Source of the DNA: Ulvibacterium marinum
GTDB lineage: Bacteria > Bacteroidota > Bacteroidia > Flavobacteriales > Flavobacteriaceae
NCBI RefSeq assembly: GCF_003626755.1
Contig: NZ_RBCJ01000002.1
Coordinates: forward strand, 1,116,001 to 1,180,000
DNA: 64,000 nt
Reading direction: 5' to 3'
This document shows, one piece after another, positions 36,435 through 44,660 of the stretch. The stretch's first letter is position 1. Each line of letters begins with the position of its first letter. A program made the position numbers and the translations under genes. The notes below the pieces were generated by a model. The model saw only the letters and a program-made list of their open reading frames with translations, was not told the DNA's origin and ran no database searches.

Positions 36435-37112
36435 ATGAAGAAAGTTGTATTCTTACTCGCTTTTATTTTTTCTTTCTCCCTTGTAAGCCAGGAGCCAGGC
36501 GAGGATAAGTGGGGCTCATGGCATATGTATTTCGGCACAAATAGAATTTCCGAAAAGTTAAGTATCCATTCCGAGGCTCAGGCCCGGTATTATGAGCAGC
36601 TAGATAATTTTAACCAATTATTATTGCGGACAGGGCTCAATTACCATATAAATCCAAATGCGATAGCCACGTTTGGTTATGCATATATCATAACGGATGG
36701 CACTTTTAATGAATTTCCGGGTGATAGGGATTCCAAGGAACACCGGATTTTTGAGCAATTCATATTAAAAAATAAAGTCGGGAAATTAGGATTTGAACAT
36801 CGCTATCGCCTTGAGCAACGTTTTTTGAATTTTGGGGAGCGAACGGATACCCAACATAGGGCAAGGTATCGTCTTCAGGTAACCCTGCCGTTGACCCGGA
36901 TTTTCTTTCTTAATTTCTATGACGAAGTATTCCTGAACTTACAGAATGAAGTTTTCGGACAAAATCGGTTATATGGAGCACTGGGTTTTAATGTAACCAA
37001 AAATCTGAGTGTACAGGCAGGTTTTTTGAAAAACCATTTTCCCTCCGCCCATTTTGATCGACTTCAAATAGCACTATTCTACAATCCGGATCTAAGAAAA
37101 AAAGAAGACTGA
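36435..37112 (+). CDS. DUF2490 outer-membrane beta-barrel-like protein
   Basis: The protein has 225 residues with a signal peptide ending LVSQ. The ATG follows the TAG of the propeller gene directly, with no intervening base. Motifs of DUF2490 are present: GSWHMYFGTNRISEKLS, EAQARYYEQL, EHRYRLEQRFL, RARYRLQ and a C-terminal aromatic ending in LQIALFYNPDLR. It is predicted to be an outer-membrane barrel of unknown function. Translational coupling suggests it works with the propeller protein. A paralogue lies at 37893-38579. Confidence 0.9.
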   Translation: MKKVVFLLAFIFSFSLVSQEPGEDKWGSWHMYFGTNRISEKLSIHSEAQARYYEQLDNFNQLLLRTGLNYHINPNAIATFGYAYIITDGTFNEFPGDRDSKEHRIFEQFILKNKVGKLGFEHRYRLEQRFLNFGERTDTQHRARYRLQVTLPLTRIFFLNFYDEVFLNLQNEVFGQNRLYGALGFNVTKNLSVQAGFLKNHFPSAHFDRLQIALFYNPDLRKKED

Positions 37113-37403
37113 CCTACCAGCTATTTTTTATTCCAAATCCTCTCGATAACCCTTTATTATATGTATTAAAGTGAATAAATGTACAAGACAATAATCATCC
37201 ATATTAGATATTACTATTCGTTGTATTTCCAATAGGATTTTTCGGTTGCCCCGGCAATGGTACATTTCACATATCGATACATTGAAGGGTATAACGCTCA
37301 GCATGTCGTTTAATGTTATGTATAATGCTTGTTTCGGCCAAAAAATTCATGGCCTGTTTTATACATCGTTTAGACATTATTTATCGTAAAAGATAACCTT
37401 CTC

Positions 37404-37565
37404 CTATCCGAAAAATCTCTTTGCCATCAAGTTGATCAATGGCTTCATGACAAAGCCTATCACTATATATAGCGGTAGATATTTCCATGCCGGTATATGA
37501 AATCCGGCTAGGGCAACGAATACTATCAAAGCAATGTAACAGGATGTTTTAAATAAGGTCCGCAT
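37404..37565 (-). CDS. Small 53-residue membrane protein
   Basis: On the minus strand ATG 37565 opens a 53-codon frame ending at TAG 37406-37404. It starts MRTLFKTSCYIALIVF and contains two hydrophobic helices (CYIALIVFVALAGF and YLPLYIVIGFVM) linked by a short HIPAWKY turn, with a basic tail MAKRFFG. It resembles other small two-helix membrane proteins of Flavobacteriaceae. It lies alone in an otherwise empty 780-bp gap between the two DUF2490 genes. No function is known. Confidence 0.55.
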   Translation of the reverse strand: MRTLFKTSCYIALIVFVALAGFHIPAWKYLPLYIVIGFVMKPLINLMAKRFFG

Positions 37566-37892
37566 ATTTGTATTAGACCCTTAAAATCGATGAAAGTAAC
37601 TTTTTTCTTACATAAAATATATTGTTTCATATTCTATTTTCACCTATTGATTTCCCTTTTCCTAAATAACAAGGTTTTTTACTTCATATGTATTGGGTAT
37701 AGGGATATCTTATCCTGTACCTAACCTAACCGAATGTATGGCCATATCGATTCTAATTATGAAATCCCTAGCAGCAGAAATGGTTCTAAATTCAGGCATG
37801 GCCAACTGTGGAATGTACCTCACAAAACATGACGAATGTCAGGCATTTGAGACCACAGGTGGTCGTAATTTTGTCCCAACAAACAGTACCAG
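37566..37892. other. Intergenic region without a supported gene
   Basis: This 327-bp stretch is AT-rich and holds the leader of the small membrane-protein gene on the minus strand and of the second DUF2490 gene on the plus strand. A 74-codon plus-strand frame at 37693-37917 has no recognisable features. I see no repeats or RNA gene. Confidence 0.4.
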
Positions 37893-38579
37893 ATGGCAAC
37901 CCGATCAATTTGCCTAACAATTGTCCTTTTACTTAGCCTAAACATTTTTTCACAAAGAGAGCGAGAAGAAATTCTTGGGACTTGGCTCGTGGCCTCGGGC
38001 AGTCATCAAGTTTCGGAGAAGGTCTCCATTCCTACCATTGGTCTTTTACGGTATTATGAGCCTTTTCATCATTATGAGTTATCGTTTTTCAGAACAGGTA
38101 TTTGCTATGGTTTTAGTCCTAAACTTTCCGGTACCTTAGGTTATGCTTACCTAAATTCTGAGCCTTTCATCCAAAGTAAAGAAGCCAAAGGAGCCTTTTA
38201 TCAACATTGGCTCTACTCACAGCTTACTTTTAAGGATAAAATGGGAAACTTCAACATTTCGCATCGTTATCGGCTTGAAAACCGGTGGATCCAAAGCACA
38301 ACGGGAACCGACCTCAGACATCGGATACGCTACAGGTTAAAAGGTTCCTACCCCTTGGGCAACAGGTTTTATCTCTGTGCTTCCAATGAGATTTTTATTG
38401 CACTACAGGAACCCTTGTTCAATCAGAATAGATTGTATTTCGGAATGGGACATAAATTCAATTCCAGTCTAAAATTGGAAGTGGGGTTTATGAAGAATCA
38501 CTTTTCTACGGCCAATTATGAATATTTGCGCATCGAATTTGTTTTTAAGACAGACTTTCGTAAAAGGCATAAGTCCTAA
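37893..38579 (+). CDS. DUF2490 outer-membrane beta-barrel-like protein (paralogue)
   Basis: The protein has 228 residues with a signal peptide ending NIFSQ. It matches the DUF2490 protein at 36435-37112 in order and spacing of motifs: GTWLVASGSHQVSEKVS, LLRYYEPFHHYEL, SHRYRLENRW, HRIRYRLKGSYPLG and a final LRIEFVFKTDFRKR. Sequence identity is clearly partial, so the duplication is old. It is probably an outer-membrane barrel of unknown role. It has its own leader and is not directly coupled to a propeller gene. Confidence 0.88.
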   Translation: MATRSICLTIVLLLSLNIFSQREREEILGTWLVASGSHQVSEKVSIPTIGLLRYYEPFHHYELSFFRTGICYGFSPKLSGTLGYAYLNSEPFIQSKEAKGAFYQHWLYSQLTFKDKMGNFNISHRYRLENRWIQSTTGTDLRHRIRYRLKGSYPLGNRFYLCASNEIFIALQEPLFNQNRLYFGMGHKFNSSLKLEVGFMKNHFSTANYEYLRIEFVFKTDFRKRHKS

Positions 38580-38668
38580 TCGCATCTATCTTCCAAACAT
38601 TGGGGCCAAACTATTATCTTTAGGAAAGCTATGTTCACTAAAGACGACTTAGCCCTAAAACGAACCCT

Positions 38669-39886
38669 ATGAATCTTCAAAAAGTTACATTTCAGAATAA
38701 AAAAGGCCAAACATTGGTTGGTAGGCTGGAACTTCCTGTGGATCAACATCCTCATAATTATGCCCTTTTTGCCCATTGTTTTACGTGTAACAAAAATCTT
38801 TTAGCTGTAAGGAATATTGGAAAAGCACTGACTTCCAATGGATTTGGTGTCCTACGATTTGATTTTACCGGACTCGGGGAAAGCGATGGTGATTTTTCAG
38901 ACACCAATTTTTCGGGAAATGTAGCTGATCTAGTGGCTGCCTCAGATTTTCTCGCGCAGCAGTATCAGGCCCCTTCCCTACTTATTGGACATTCCCTTGG
39001 CGGGGCGGCAGTGATTTTTGCCGCCGCAGAAATTTCATCTGTAAAGGCAATAGCTACCATCGGTGCACCTTCCAATCCTACCCATGTGAGACATCTACTA
39101 AAAAGTAATCTAGAGGAAATTAAATCCAATGGAAAGGCGGTGGTAAACCTAAGTGGAAGGGATTTTACAATCAAAAAACAATTCTTGGACGACCTGAATA
39201 CCAAATCCCTACCGGAAACTGTGAAAAAACTTCGCAAACCTCTTTTGCTGCTGCACTCCCCCCAGGACGATACCGTGGGTATTAAAAATGCAGAGGAAAT
39301 CTATGTAGCGGCCTATCACCCAAAAAGTTTTGTTTCATTGGACGGGGCCGATCACCTTTTATCCAACAAAGCGGATTCACTTTATGTAGGCAAGGTCATT
39401 TCGGGATGGGCCCAACGTTATTTGGATGTAGAAATTGAAATCGCACAACCAAAAACCAAACATGACGTTGTCGCCAGCTTGGATGCCGATGACGGTTTTA
39501 CTACTCAAATGAAAGTAGGTAGTCATTATATGGCCGCAGACGAGCCTATAGATGTTGGAGGAAGTGATTTTGGCCCTTCGCCCTATGAACTGGTTTCCGC
39601 AGGACTTTCCGCCTGTACGGCAATGACCATTCAAATGTATGTACGCAGAAAGGGCTGGAAGCTGGAAAATGTGGAAGTGCACACTTCCTATGGTAAGGAG
39701 CATGCCGTGGATTGCGAAAATTGTGAATCCGAGGGTTCTAAAATAGATACGTTCCAAAGGGAAATACGATTACAAGGAGATTTGGACGAAAAGCAGAAGG
39801 CCCGAATTATGGAAATTGCCGACAAATGCCCAGTGCATAGAACCTTGCACAGCGAAACACAAATTATTACAAAACTGGTGGATTGA
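38669..39886 (+). CDS. Bifunctional alpha/beta hydrolase / OsmC-family protein
   Basis: The protein has 405 residues. The first 255 are an alpha/beta hydrolase with nucleophile S109 in GHSLGG and a C-terminal acid/His pair in the DDTVG and GADHLL regions. Residues 270-405 are an OsmC/Ohr domain with redox cysteines C316 (LSACTAMT) and C387 (DKCPVHRTL). OsmC domains reduce organic hydroperoxides; the hydrolase could release acyl groups from lipid peroxides. An additional CENCES motif lies in the OsmC half. The stop overlaps the next start as TGATG, so the genes are coupled. It is probably cytoplasmic. Confidence 0.93.
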   Translation: MNLQKVTFQNKKGQTLVGRLELPVDQHPHNYALFAHCFTCNKNLLAVRNIGKALTSNGFGVLRFDFTGLGESDGDFSDTNFSGNVADLVAASDFLAQQYQAPSLLIGHSLGGAAVIFAAAEISSVKAIATIGAPSNPTHVRHLLKSNLEEIKSNGKAVVNLSGRDFTIKKQFLDDLNTKSLPETVKKLRKPLLLLHSPQDDTVGIKNAEEIYVAAYHPKSFVSLDGADHLLSNKADSLYVGKVISGWAQRYLDVEIEIAQPKTKHDVVASLDADDGFTTQMKVGSHYMAADEPIDVGGSDFGPSPYELVSAGLSACTAMTIQMYVRRKGWKLENVEVHTSYGKEHAVDCENCESEGSKIDTFQREIRLQGDLDEKQKARIMEIADKCPVHRTLHSETQIITKLVD

Positions 39887-40371
39887 TGCAAAGCAAAGTT
39901 TTTGAAATTTCGGTTACGGGAACGTATCATGCGTTGTTGCTTCCTGAGGAAATTGTTTTACCGTTTTTGGAAAAAAACTTGAAAAGGGTACAGGCCAAGG
40001 CCACTTTTAAGGGAAAGGAGTTGACTTTTCACGGGGCCATCCAAAAGAGGAACGGCAAGTATTATATGATGTTCGGTAAGCGATACCAAAAGGAGTTGGG
40101 TGTTTTTCCCAACGATTATTTTCAATTACAGTTTTTTGAGGATACGTCCAAATATGGTGTTGAAATGCCGGAAGAACTGGATGCCGTATTGAAGAGCGAT
40201 TATGAGGCCAATGAAATATTCGAATCTTTTACCCCAGGAAAAAAACGAGGTATTATCTATATGATCTTGGGTTACAAAAATTCGCAGACCCGAATCGATA
40301 AATCCATTTTGGTCTGCGAAAATCTAAAAAGAGGTGTCAGAAACAATCCTGAACTCTTAAAATCATTTTAA
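39886..40371 (+). CDS. DUF1905 / YdeI-like protein
   Basis: The protein has 161 residues from ATG 39886, which overlaps the upstream TGA by one base. The N-terminal part is a DUF1905-type small barrel (VQAKATFKGKELTFHGAIQ, RNGKYYMMFGKRYQKELG). The C-terminal part is a YdeI/OmdA-type helical tail (FESFTPGKKRGIIYMI) that here is short. The family is tied to stress or antimicrobial-peptide resistance, without known chemistry. Coupling to the hydrolase-OsmC protein supports a peroxide or envelope-stress context. Confidence 0.85.
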   Translation: MQSKVFEISVTGTYHALLLPEEIVLPFLEKNLKRVQAKATFKGKELTFHGAIQKRNGKYYMMFGKRYQKELGVFPNDYFQLQFFEDTSKYGVEMPEELDAVLKSDYEANEIFESFTPGKKRGIIYMILGYKNSQTRIDKSILVCENLKRGVRNNPELLKSF

Positions 40372-40373
40372 AT

Positions 40374-40397
40374 AGGGCTTGAAATGCCTTTTTTTAT
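40374..40397 (+). terminator. Weak intrinsic terminator
   Basis: AGGGC (40374-40378) can pair with GCCTT (40386-40390) over a 7-nt loop, followed directly by a run of T. The stem is only 5 bp including one G-T pair. Confidence 0.3.
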
Positions 40398-40409
40398 TGT
40401 GTAACTTTA
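40379..40409 (+). promoter_or_regulatory. Candidate Bacteroidota-type promoter for the YceI-like gene
   Basis: TTG at 40379-40381, a 20-nt spacer, then TAACTTTA at 40402-40409 resemble TTG-N19to23-TAnnTTTG. The start codon follows at 40467. Confidence 0.35.
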
Positions 40410-40466
40410 GGGCCATCTATTAACTATTTTTTCGCTTTCGCGGGAATAAAAACAAAAAACACATCT

Positions 40467-41111
40467 ATGAAAACAGTAAAATTGGCAATTCTGGGGCTTG
40501 TTCTTTTAGTGTCCTACCATTGTAAGGAGGCCAAAAAGGAAAGTGAGGAAAATGCCACCGAAGTAATGGCCGATTCCTCGGAAAAATTCAGCTTGGTAAA
40601 GGATTCTACTAAAGTGGGTTTCACTGCCTATAAGACTACGGAAAAACTGCCTGTTGGTGGAAAGTTCATGAAAATTGATATTACCGAAAGTGAATCTGGC
40701 AGTACGGCTATGGACGCCATGAACGGAACAGCCTTTACTATCCCCATAAGCAGTCTGTTCACCAACGATGCTACAGGGACCCGAGACCCCAAAATCATCG
40801 AATTCTTTTTTGGGGCAATGAAAAACACCACACTTATTTCAGGCATTTTTAAGGTATCCGAGGATGGGAAATCTTCCATTGATGTAACCTTGAACGGTGT
40901 AACTGAAACTATTCCTCTGGAAGCTGAAAAAATATCGGATACCGCCTATACTTTTTCCGGTGTAATGAATCTTGAAAACTGGGATGCACTGGAAGCTGTT
41001 GCTTCTATAAACAAAGCGTGCGAAGCTTTACATACGGGCAAGGACGGTATAAGTAAGACTTGGAGCGAGGTGGCCGTACAGGCAGAGGTGTTGTTGGAAA
41101 AAAGTGAATAG
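40467..41111 (+). CDS. YceI-like lipoprotein
   Basis: The protein has 214 residues with a lipoprotein signal (LLVSYHC, C19). After a Glu-rich linker, the YceI-like domain shows SLVKDSTKVGFTAYKTTEK, the family's strand pattern, and a C-terminal helix. YceI proteins form a lipocalin-like barrel that binds isoprenoid lipids in the periplasm. This one is a divergent member: the sequence around the central Leu and Val positions is less conserved. A strong hairpin follows at 41187-41220. It faces the convergent OmpW gene. Confidence 0.82.
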   Translation: MKTVKLAILGLVLLVSYHCKEAKKESEENATEVMADSSEKFSLVKDSTKVGFTAYKTTEKLPVGGKFMKIDITESESGSTAMDAMNGTAFTIPISSLFTNDATGTRDPKIIEFFFGAMKNTTLISGIFKVSEDGKSSIDVTLNGVTETIPLEAEKISDTAYTFSGVMNLENWDALEAVASINKACEALHTGKDGISKTWSEVAVQAEVLLEKSE

Positions 41112-41186
41112 AAATTACTGAAAGTATCCGGGGATTTTGCCCGTTGCAATTGGCAGTATTCCGGCCTTTCCCTGATAAAATAAGTG

Positions 41187-41226
41187 ACCCTTCGGTTAAG
41201 CAAAACTTTCACCGAAGGGTTTTCTT
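41187..41226. terminator. Bidirectional intrinsic terminator
   Basis: ACCCTTCGGT (41187-41196) and ACCGAAGGGT (41211-41220) form a perfect 10-bp stem with a 14-nt loop, followed by TTTTC. It lies between the convergent YceI-like and OmpW genes. Confidence 0.8.
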
Positions 41227-41237
41227 ATATGCATACC

Positions 41238-41891
41238 TTAAAGTTTAAGCCCTACTCCGAAGCCTATTATCCAAGGATTGATATCCACGTCGGCCACTAC
41301 GGTAGCTCCCAAGGCGGTTGTGGCATTTACTGTAGCATCGGTGCCCAAGAATAATTTTTTAACATCCAGATTTAAAAACCATTTATCATTGAGCATAAAA
41401 TCAAATCCTCCTTGTAACGCAAATCCAATCGCGGTATCGTAATCTACATCATCAGCTGCTGGGCCCTCATCCACGCCATAAAATAAAGTGAGGTTAGGTC
41501 CCGCTCCGAGATAAGGAACAAAATCACCTCCGGTAAAATGGTACTGTGCCGTTAATGTGGGTGGTAATAGCCATACATGACCTAAATCAATGTTTCCTGC
41601 CGTTGTTTCAATGGCTTCTACATCATGTTTCGCAGTCCCTAAAATCAACTCCGCCGACCAGTTTTCGGTAAAAAAGTAAGTAATATCAAATTCTGGAACA
41701 AAGGCGGTCGATATGGATACATCCCCACCAATGGCCTCAATGCTTGCACTTTCATCCGGAGCGACAACTATGCCCCTTAACCTAAATTGCCATTTGCTAA
41801 AATCATTGGTACCCGAATTTGTATCCTGTGCTATTGATACATTTGCAAAACCCAATAATAGAGCCATCAAAGAAATTGTTGTTCGTTTCAT
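41238..41891 (-). CDS. OmpW-family outer-membrane protein
   Basis: The protein has 217 residues with a signal peptide ending SIAQ. It has alternating barrel strands and OmpW signatures: FRLRGIVVAPDES, FVPEFDITYFFTENWSAEL, VWLLPPTLTAQYHF, VPYLGAGPNLTLF and a C-terminal aromatic-containing strand (WIIGFGVGLKL). It should form a small eight-stranded channel in the outer membrane. A Crp/Fnr-like palindrome lies 53 bp upstream of its start, at 41944-41959, suggesting control by oxygen or a similar signal. Confidence 0.92.
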   Translation of the reverse strand: MKRTTISLMALLLGFANVSIAQDTNSGTNDFSKWQFRLRGIVVAPDESASIEAIGGDVSISTAFVPEFDITYFFTENWSAELILGTAKHDVEAIETTAGNIDLGHVWLLPPTLTAQYHFTGGDFVPYLGAGPNLTLFYGVDEGPAADDVDYDTAIGFALQGGFDFMLNDKWFLNLDVKKLFLGTDATVNATTALGATVVADVDINPWIIGFGVGLKL

Positions 41892-41943
41892 TATACACTG
41901 TTTTAAATTTTGGCCAAAACTACCCTGTCGGTTTAGTGGAAAA

Positions 41944-41959
41944 AATGATCTTTATCATT
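41944..41959. promoter_or_regulatory. Crp/Fnr-like palindrome upstream of the OmpW gene
   Basis: AATGAT-CTTT-ATCATT is a perfect 6-bp inverted repeat with a 4-nt spacer and contains the core TGAT-N4-ATCA of FNR-type sites. It lies between the divergent OmpW and DUF547 genes, closer to OmpW. Regulation is inferred from the site only. Confidence 0.45.
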
Positions 41960-42113
41960 GTAGAAAAGAATTTGAGTAGAATCTTAATGTAAAACAGTGA
42001 TTGCCATCTTAGATGAAGAGAAAATCCACCGATTCTAGTTTTATCAGCATTCTCATGAAAGCTATAGATGTGTTTTTCGACCTAACCCATATTCACAAAA
42101 CTGTAAACGTACA

Positions 42114-42929
42114 TTGGACCGTTACCACATAATTACAAGGCTGAATAGTATTGGTATCGCCTTGTTGATTTTAGCATTATTTAACGGCTGTACGATACAC
42201 AAGGCCAATCTTGAGAAAACTGTTGTAAAGACCACAGATCTCAATACACTTTCAGAGGAATTTCTTCAAAACATAAAAGATGGAAAGAACACTAGGGCCA
42301 TACAAAACAGGATTGCCAATCTTACCTTGAAGGAATTGAACAACTCATTGGTTACCGATGCACATAGGCTTGCCTTTTGGATAAATATCTACAATGCCTA
42401 CATTCTAGCGGTACTTTCAGAAAACCCAGAGTTGTATGATGATAAAAAAGCCTTTTTTAAAAAAGAGCAAATACCTATTGCAGGAAAATTGCTTTCCTTT
42501 GAAAAAATAGAGCACGGCATCATCCGAAAGTCGCAATGGTCTCTAGGGCTGGGACGTATCCGAAAATGGCTTCCGAACAGACTTGAACGTAAGCTAAGGG
42601 CGAACATGCGCGATTACCGCGTTCATTTTGCCCTTAATTGTGGTGCCAAGGATTGCCCGCCTGTAGCAATTTACAATCCGGAAAAACTGGATAGTCAATT
42701 GAACGAAGGCACCAAATTGTTCTTAAACCAAAATTCCTATTACTATCCAGAGAAAAACGAAGTTGCGGTAACCGCTCTTTTCAATTGGTTCAGGGGAGAT
42801 TTTGGGGGTAAAAAGGGGATTAAGGAAATATTAAAAAAGTTTGAAATTATACCGACTACCAAGGATATTGATATTTCTTATAGAGACTATGATTGGACTC
42901 TGGATTTAGACAATTGGACAAATCTTTAG
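42114..42929 (+). CDS. DUF547-family lipoprotein
   Basis: The protein has 271 residues. The start is TTG 42114: the frame is open back to TAG 42036-42038 but contains no ATG, and the lipoprotein signal (SIGIALLILALFNGC) follows the TTG. DUF547 motifs are present: LAFWINIYNAYILAVL, RVHFALNCGAKDCPP and FNWFRGDFGG. The family has Cys-dependent papain-like features, but no activity is established here. It is divergent from the OmpW gene and could share its regulatory region. Confidence 0.9.
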   Translation: MDRYHIITRLNSIGIALLILALFNGCTIHKANLEKTVVKTTDLNTLSEEFLQNIKDGKNTRAIQNRIANLTLKELNNSLVTDAHRLAFWINIYNAYILAVLSENPELYDDKKAFFKKEQIPIAGKLLSFEKIEHGIIRKSQWSLGLGRIRKWLPNRLERKLRANMRDYRVHFALNCGAKDCPPVAIYNPEKLDSQLNEGTKLFLNQNSYYYPEKNEVAVTALFNWFRGDFGGKKGIKEILKKFEIIPTTKDIDISYRDYDWTLDLDNWTNL

Positions 42930-42945
42930 ACTTTTATTTTATTCG

Positions 42946-42983
42946 CTCTTTAAGGCTAAGGCAAAGTGTTTCCCCTTAAAGAG
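42946..42983 (+). terminator. Candidate terminator after the DUF547 gene
   Basis: CTCTTTAAGG (42946-42955) and CCTTAAAGAG (42974-42983) form a perfect 10-bp stem with an 18-nt loop, 16 bp after the stop. The downstream T-run is weak. Confidence 0.45.
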
Positions 42984-43041
42984 TTCTGAGTTAAAACTTC
43001 AAATAGGGAATGTTATTTTCCTTGAAAAAAGAAATCTCTAA

Positions 43042-43149
43042 TTATTCATTAGGTTTTAGAATCTTGCGCAATGCCTTATGGGCGATTATCATTCTAAACA
43101 CCAAAATGAACATAATTGTAATCCAAATAAAGAAGAGGAAGTATTCCAT
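43042..43149 (-). CDS. Small 35-residue single-TM protein
   Basis: On the minus strand ATG 43149 opens a 35-codon frame ending in TAA at 43044-43042. One hydrophobic helix (MEYFLFFIWITIMFILVF) is followed by a basic tail, RMIIAHKALRKILKPNE, the pattern of a small inner-membrane protein with a cytoplasmic C-terminus. It occupies the 462-bp gap between the DUF547 and LETM1-like genes. No family is known to me, and proof of expression is lacking. Confidence 0.4.
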   Translation of the reverse strand: MEYFLFFIWITIMFILVFRMIIAHKALRKILKPNE

Positions 43150-43391
43150 AACATTCAGGTATCATATAGGTTAATTATCTAGGTACATTCCGTAAGCTTG
43201 GGGCATCCAGAATTGTATTTTTGAAAATTTGGAGGATAAACATAATTAATTCAGTATTAATTTCCTATAAAAAAGTGAATAAAATCACAATACCCCCAGG
43301 AAAATCAACCGAATAAAACATTAATCTAAGTACCTATGTATAAATAAAGTCCTATATTTTCCTTTAATTTGGGGTTCAAAATTCCCTGTCC
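43150..43391. other. AT-rich leader region
   Basis: The rest of the gap is AT-rich, with no coding-like frame and no hairpin that I can see. It would hold promoters for the small membrane protein (minus) and the LETM1-like gene (plus). Confidence 0.4.
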
Positions 43392-44585
43392 ATGAACCCA
43401 TCCGCATCTGGTTGGATACAAAAATTCGGTTATCTCATTGAGGACAGACACTGGTACCCTGAAGATTTCCAGGTTCTTTATCAGGAAATGAAAAAAACCG
43501 GTTTTATCTATGGCATAAATGTCGGCACTATACCTTTAATAGAACTTGAGCATGTTCTTTCAGAAGATGAAAATGCCAAAATAAACCTTCTGGCGGCATT
43601 GTATTTTACCTATCATTTGGAGAGGCCGAACTCTAATTTCAAGACCTTTACGGATTGTATCTTTGGTTTTTATAAGGTTTTGGATGTTGGTAGAATATCT
43701 TTTTTAAACAAAATCGTTACGGGCAAGAAAACCTCGTCCCAACTGGAAAAACTTTTGAATTCCAGGATATATCTAGAAGACAATCTGATTAGCAAGACGT
43801 TTAACAGTATAATTACCAATTCGCTCTTGTTCATTGATGTCCTCACCTTTAAGCGTTATTTGGAAAATAGGGATAACATAAGGGATTATGCCCAGAACCT
43901 GGAATATATAACCATTAATCTTACGTATCATACGCTTAATTCCAAGGAAAAAAATGCCAAGGATGAAAAGTTGGCGCAACTTTTTGCCTCATCCCTAACT
44001 TTTATTGATGGGGAACATCAAAATTTTGATGGATCTTATCGAGAAAAGTTGATGCATGATTTTTCCATATTCGAGAACCAATACTTTTTGGATGTTGCCT
44101 GTTTGACGGTTTGGGAAGATCAATCCTTGGATTACAAAGAGTCCGATTTCATTTTTGGGATCGGAAAGGATATGGGAATTGAAGAACAACAGATTGCCCG
44201 GTCGTTAGAAGATGTGACCCGGTTTTTTGATGTTAACGCAAAAAAGATTCCCCATTTAAAAGACAATAATCTGGCAGTGCAATTTCATGATAGCATGTCA
44301 AAAATTGTGGACAAACTTATTTTACGAAATAGCAAACGGCTTCAAAAAGAACTTTTCGAAAGTAAGGAACTTGTGTATTTATTGTCCAAATCCACTACAC
44401 GGGAACTAAGCTCTGAAGAAAAGAAAAAAGTACAAAATCAGCTGTTGGATATTTTCAAGAGCATACCTTCATTAGCTATTTTTATGTTGCCCGGTGGTGC
44501 TGTTTTGTTGCCAATTTTTATTAAATTGATTCCCAAATTATTACCTTCTTCATTTGACGAGAACAGAGTGGAAAAAAAACAGTGA
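43392..44585 (+). CDS. LETM1-like protein
   Basis: The protein has 397 residues and is mostly helical. The last 60 residues resemble the ribosome-binding-like part of mitochondrial LETM1: LDIFKSIPSLAIFMLPGGA, then LLPIFIKLIPKLLP and SSFDEN. Bacterial members, often in Bacteroidota, are annotated as LETM1-related. The preceding 330 residues form a domain of unknown role with FYKVLDVGRISFL and ITINLTYHTLNSKEKNA. The hydrophobic Pro/Gly-rich C-terminal stretch may be one membrane segment. Ion transport or ribosome contact is only suggested by homology. It is convergent with the LytTR regulator gene. Confidence 0.82.
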   Translation: MNPSASGWIQKFGYLIEDRHWYPEDFQVLYQEMKKTGFIYGINVGTIPLIELEHVLSEDENAKINLLAALYFTYHLERPNSNFKTFTDCIFGFYKVLDVGRISFLNKIVTGKKTSSQLEKLLNSRIYLEDNLISKTFNSIITNSLLFIDVLTFKRYLENRDNIRDYAQNLEYITINLTYHTLNSKEKNAKDEKLAQLFASSLTFIDGEHQNFDGSYREKLMHDFSIFENQYFLDVACLTVWEDQSLDYKESDFIFGIGKDMGIEEQQIARSLEDVTRFFDVNAKKIPHLKDNNLAVQFHDSMSKIVDKLILRNSKRLQKELFESKELVYLLSKSTTRELSSEEKKKVQNQLLDIFKSIPSLAIFMLPGGAVLLPIFIKLIPKLLPSSFDENRVEKKQ

Positions 44586-44660
44586 ATTTGACAAAATTGC
44601 AACTATAAGAAAAATCTATTATTTATTCTATACTATTAAAAATCAATAATTTAAATACTA

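Noticed and set aside
37267-37377. A 36-codon minus-strand frame (MSKRCIKQAMNFLAE) 26 bp after the 53-residue membrane-protein gene.
   Set aside because: It has no membrane, signal or recognised motif and its composition is not convincing.
37693-37917. A 74-codon plus-strand frame ahead of the second DUF2490 gene.
   Set aside because: No recognisable domain; it runs into the DUF2490 signal-peptide region in another frame.
29643-38622. TATCTTTA boxes at 29643, 33023 and 38615 as a shared promoter element.
   Set aside because: Two lack a TTG at a proper distance and spacing to the starts varies from 26 to 143 bp, so they are not reported as promoters.
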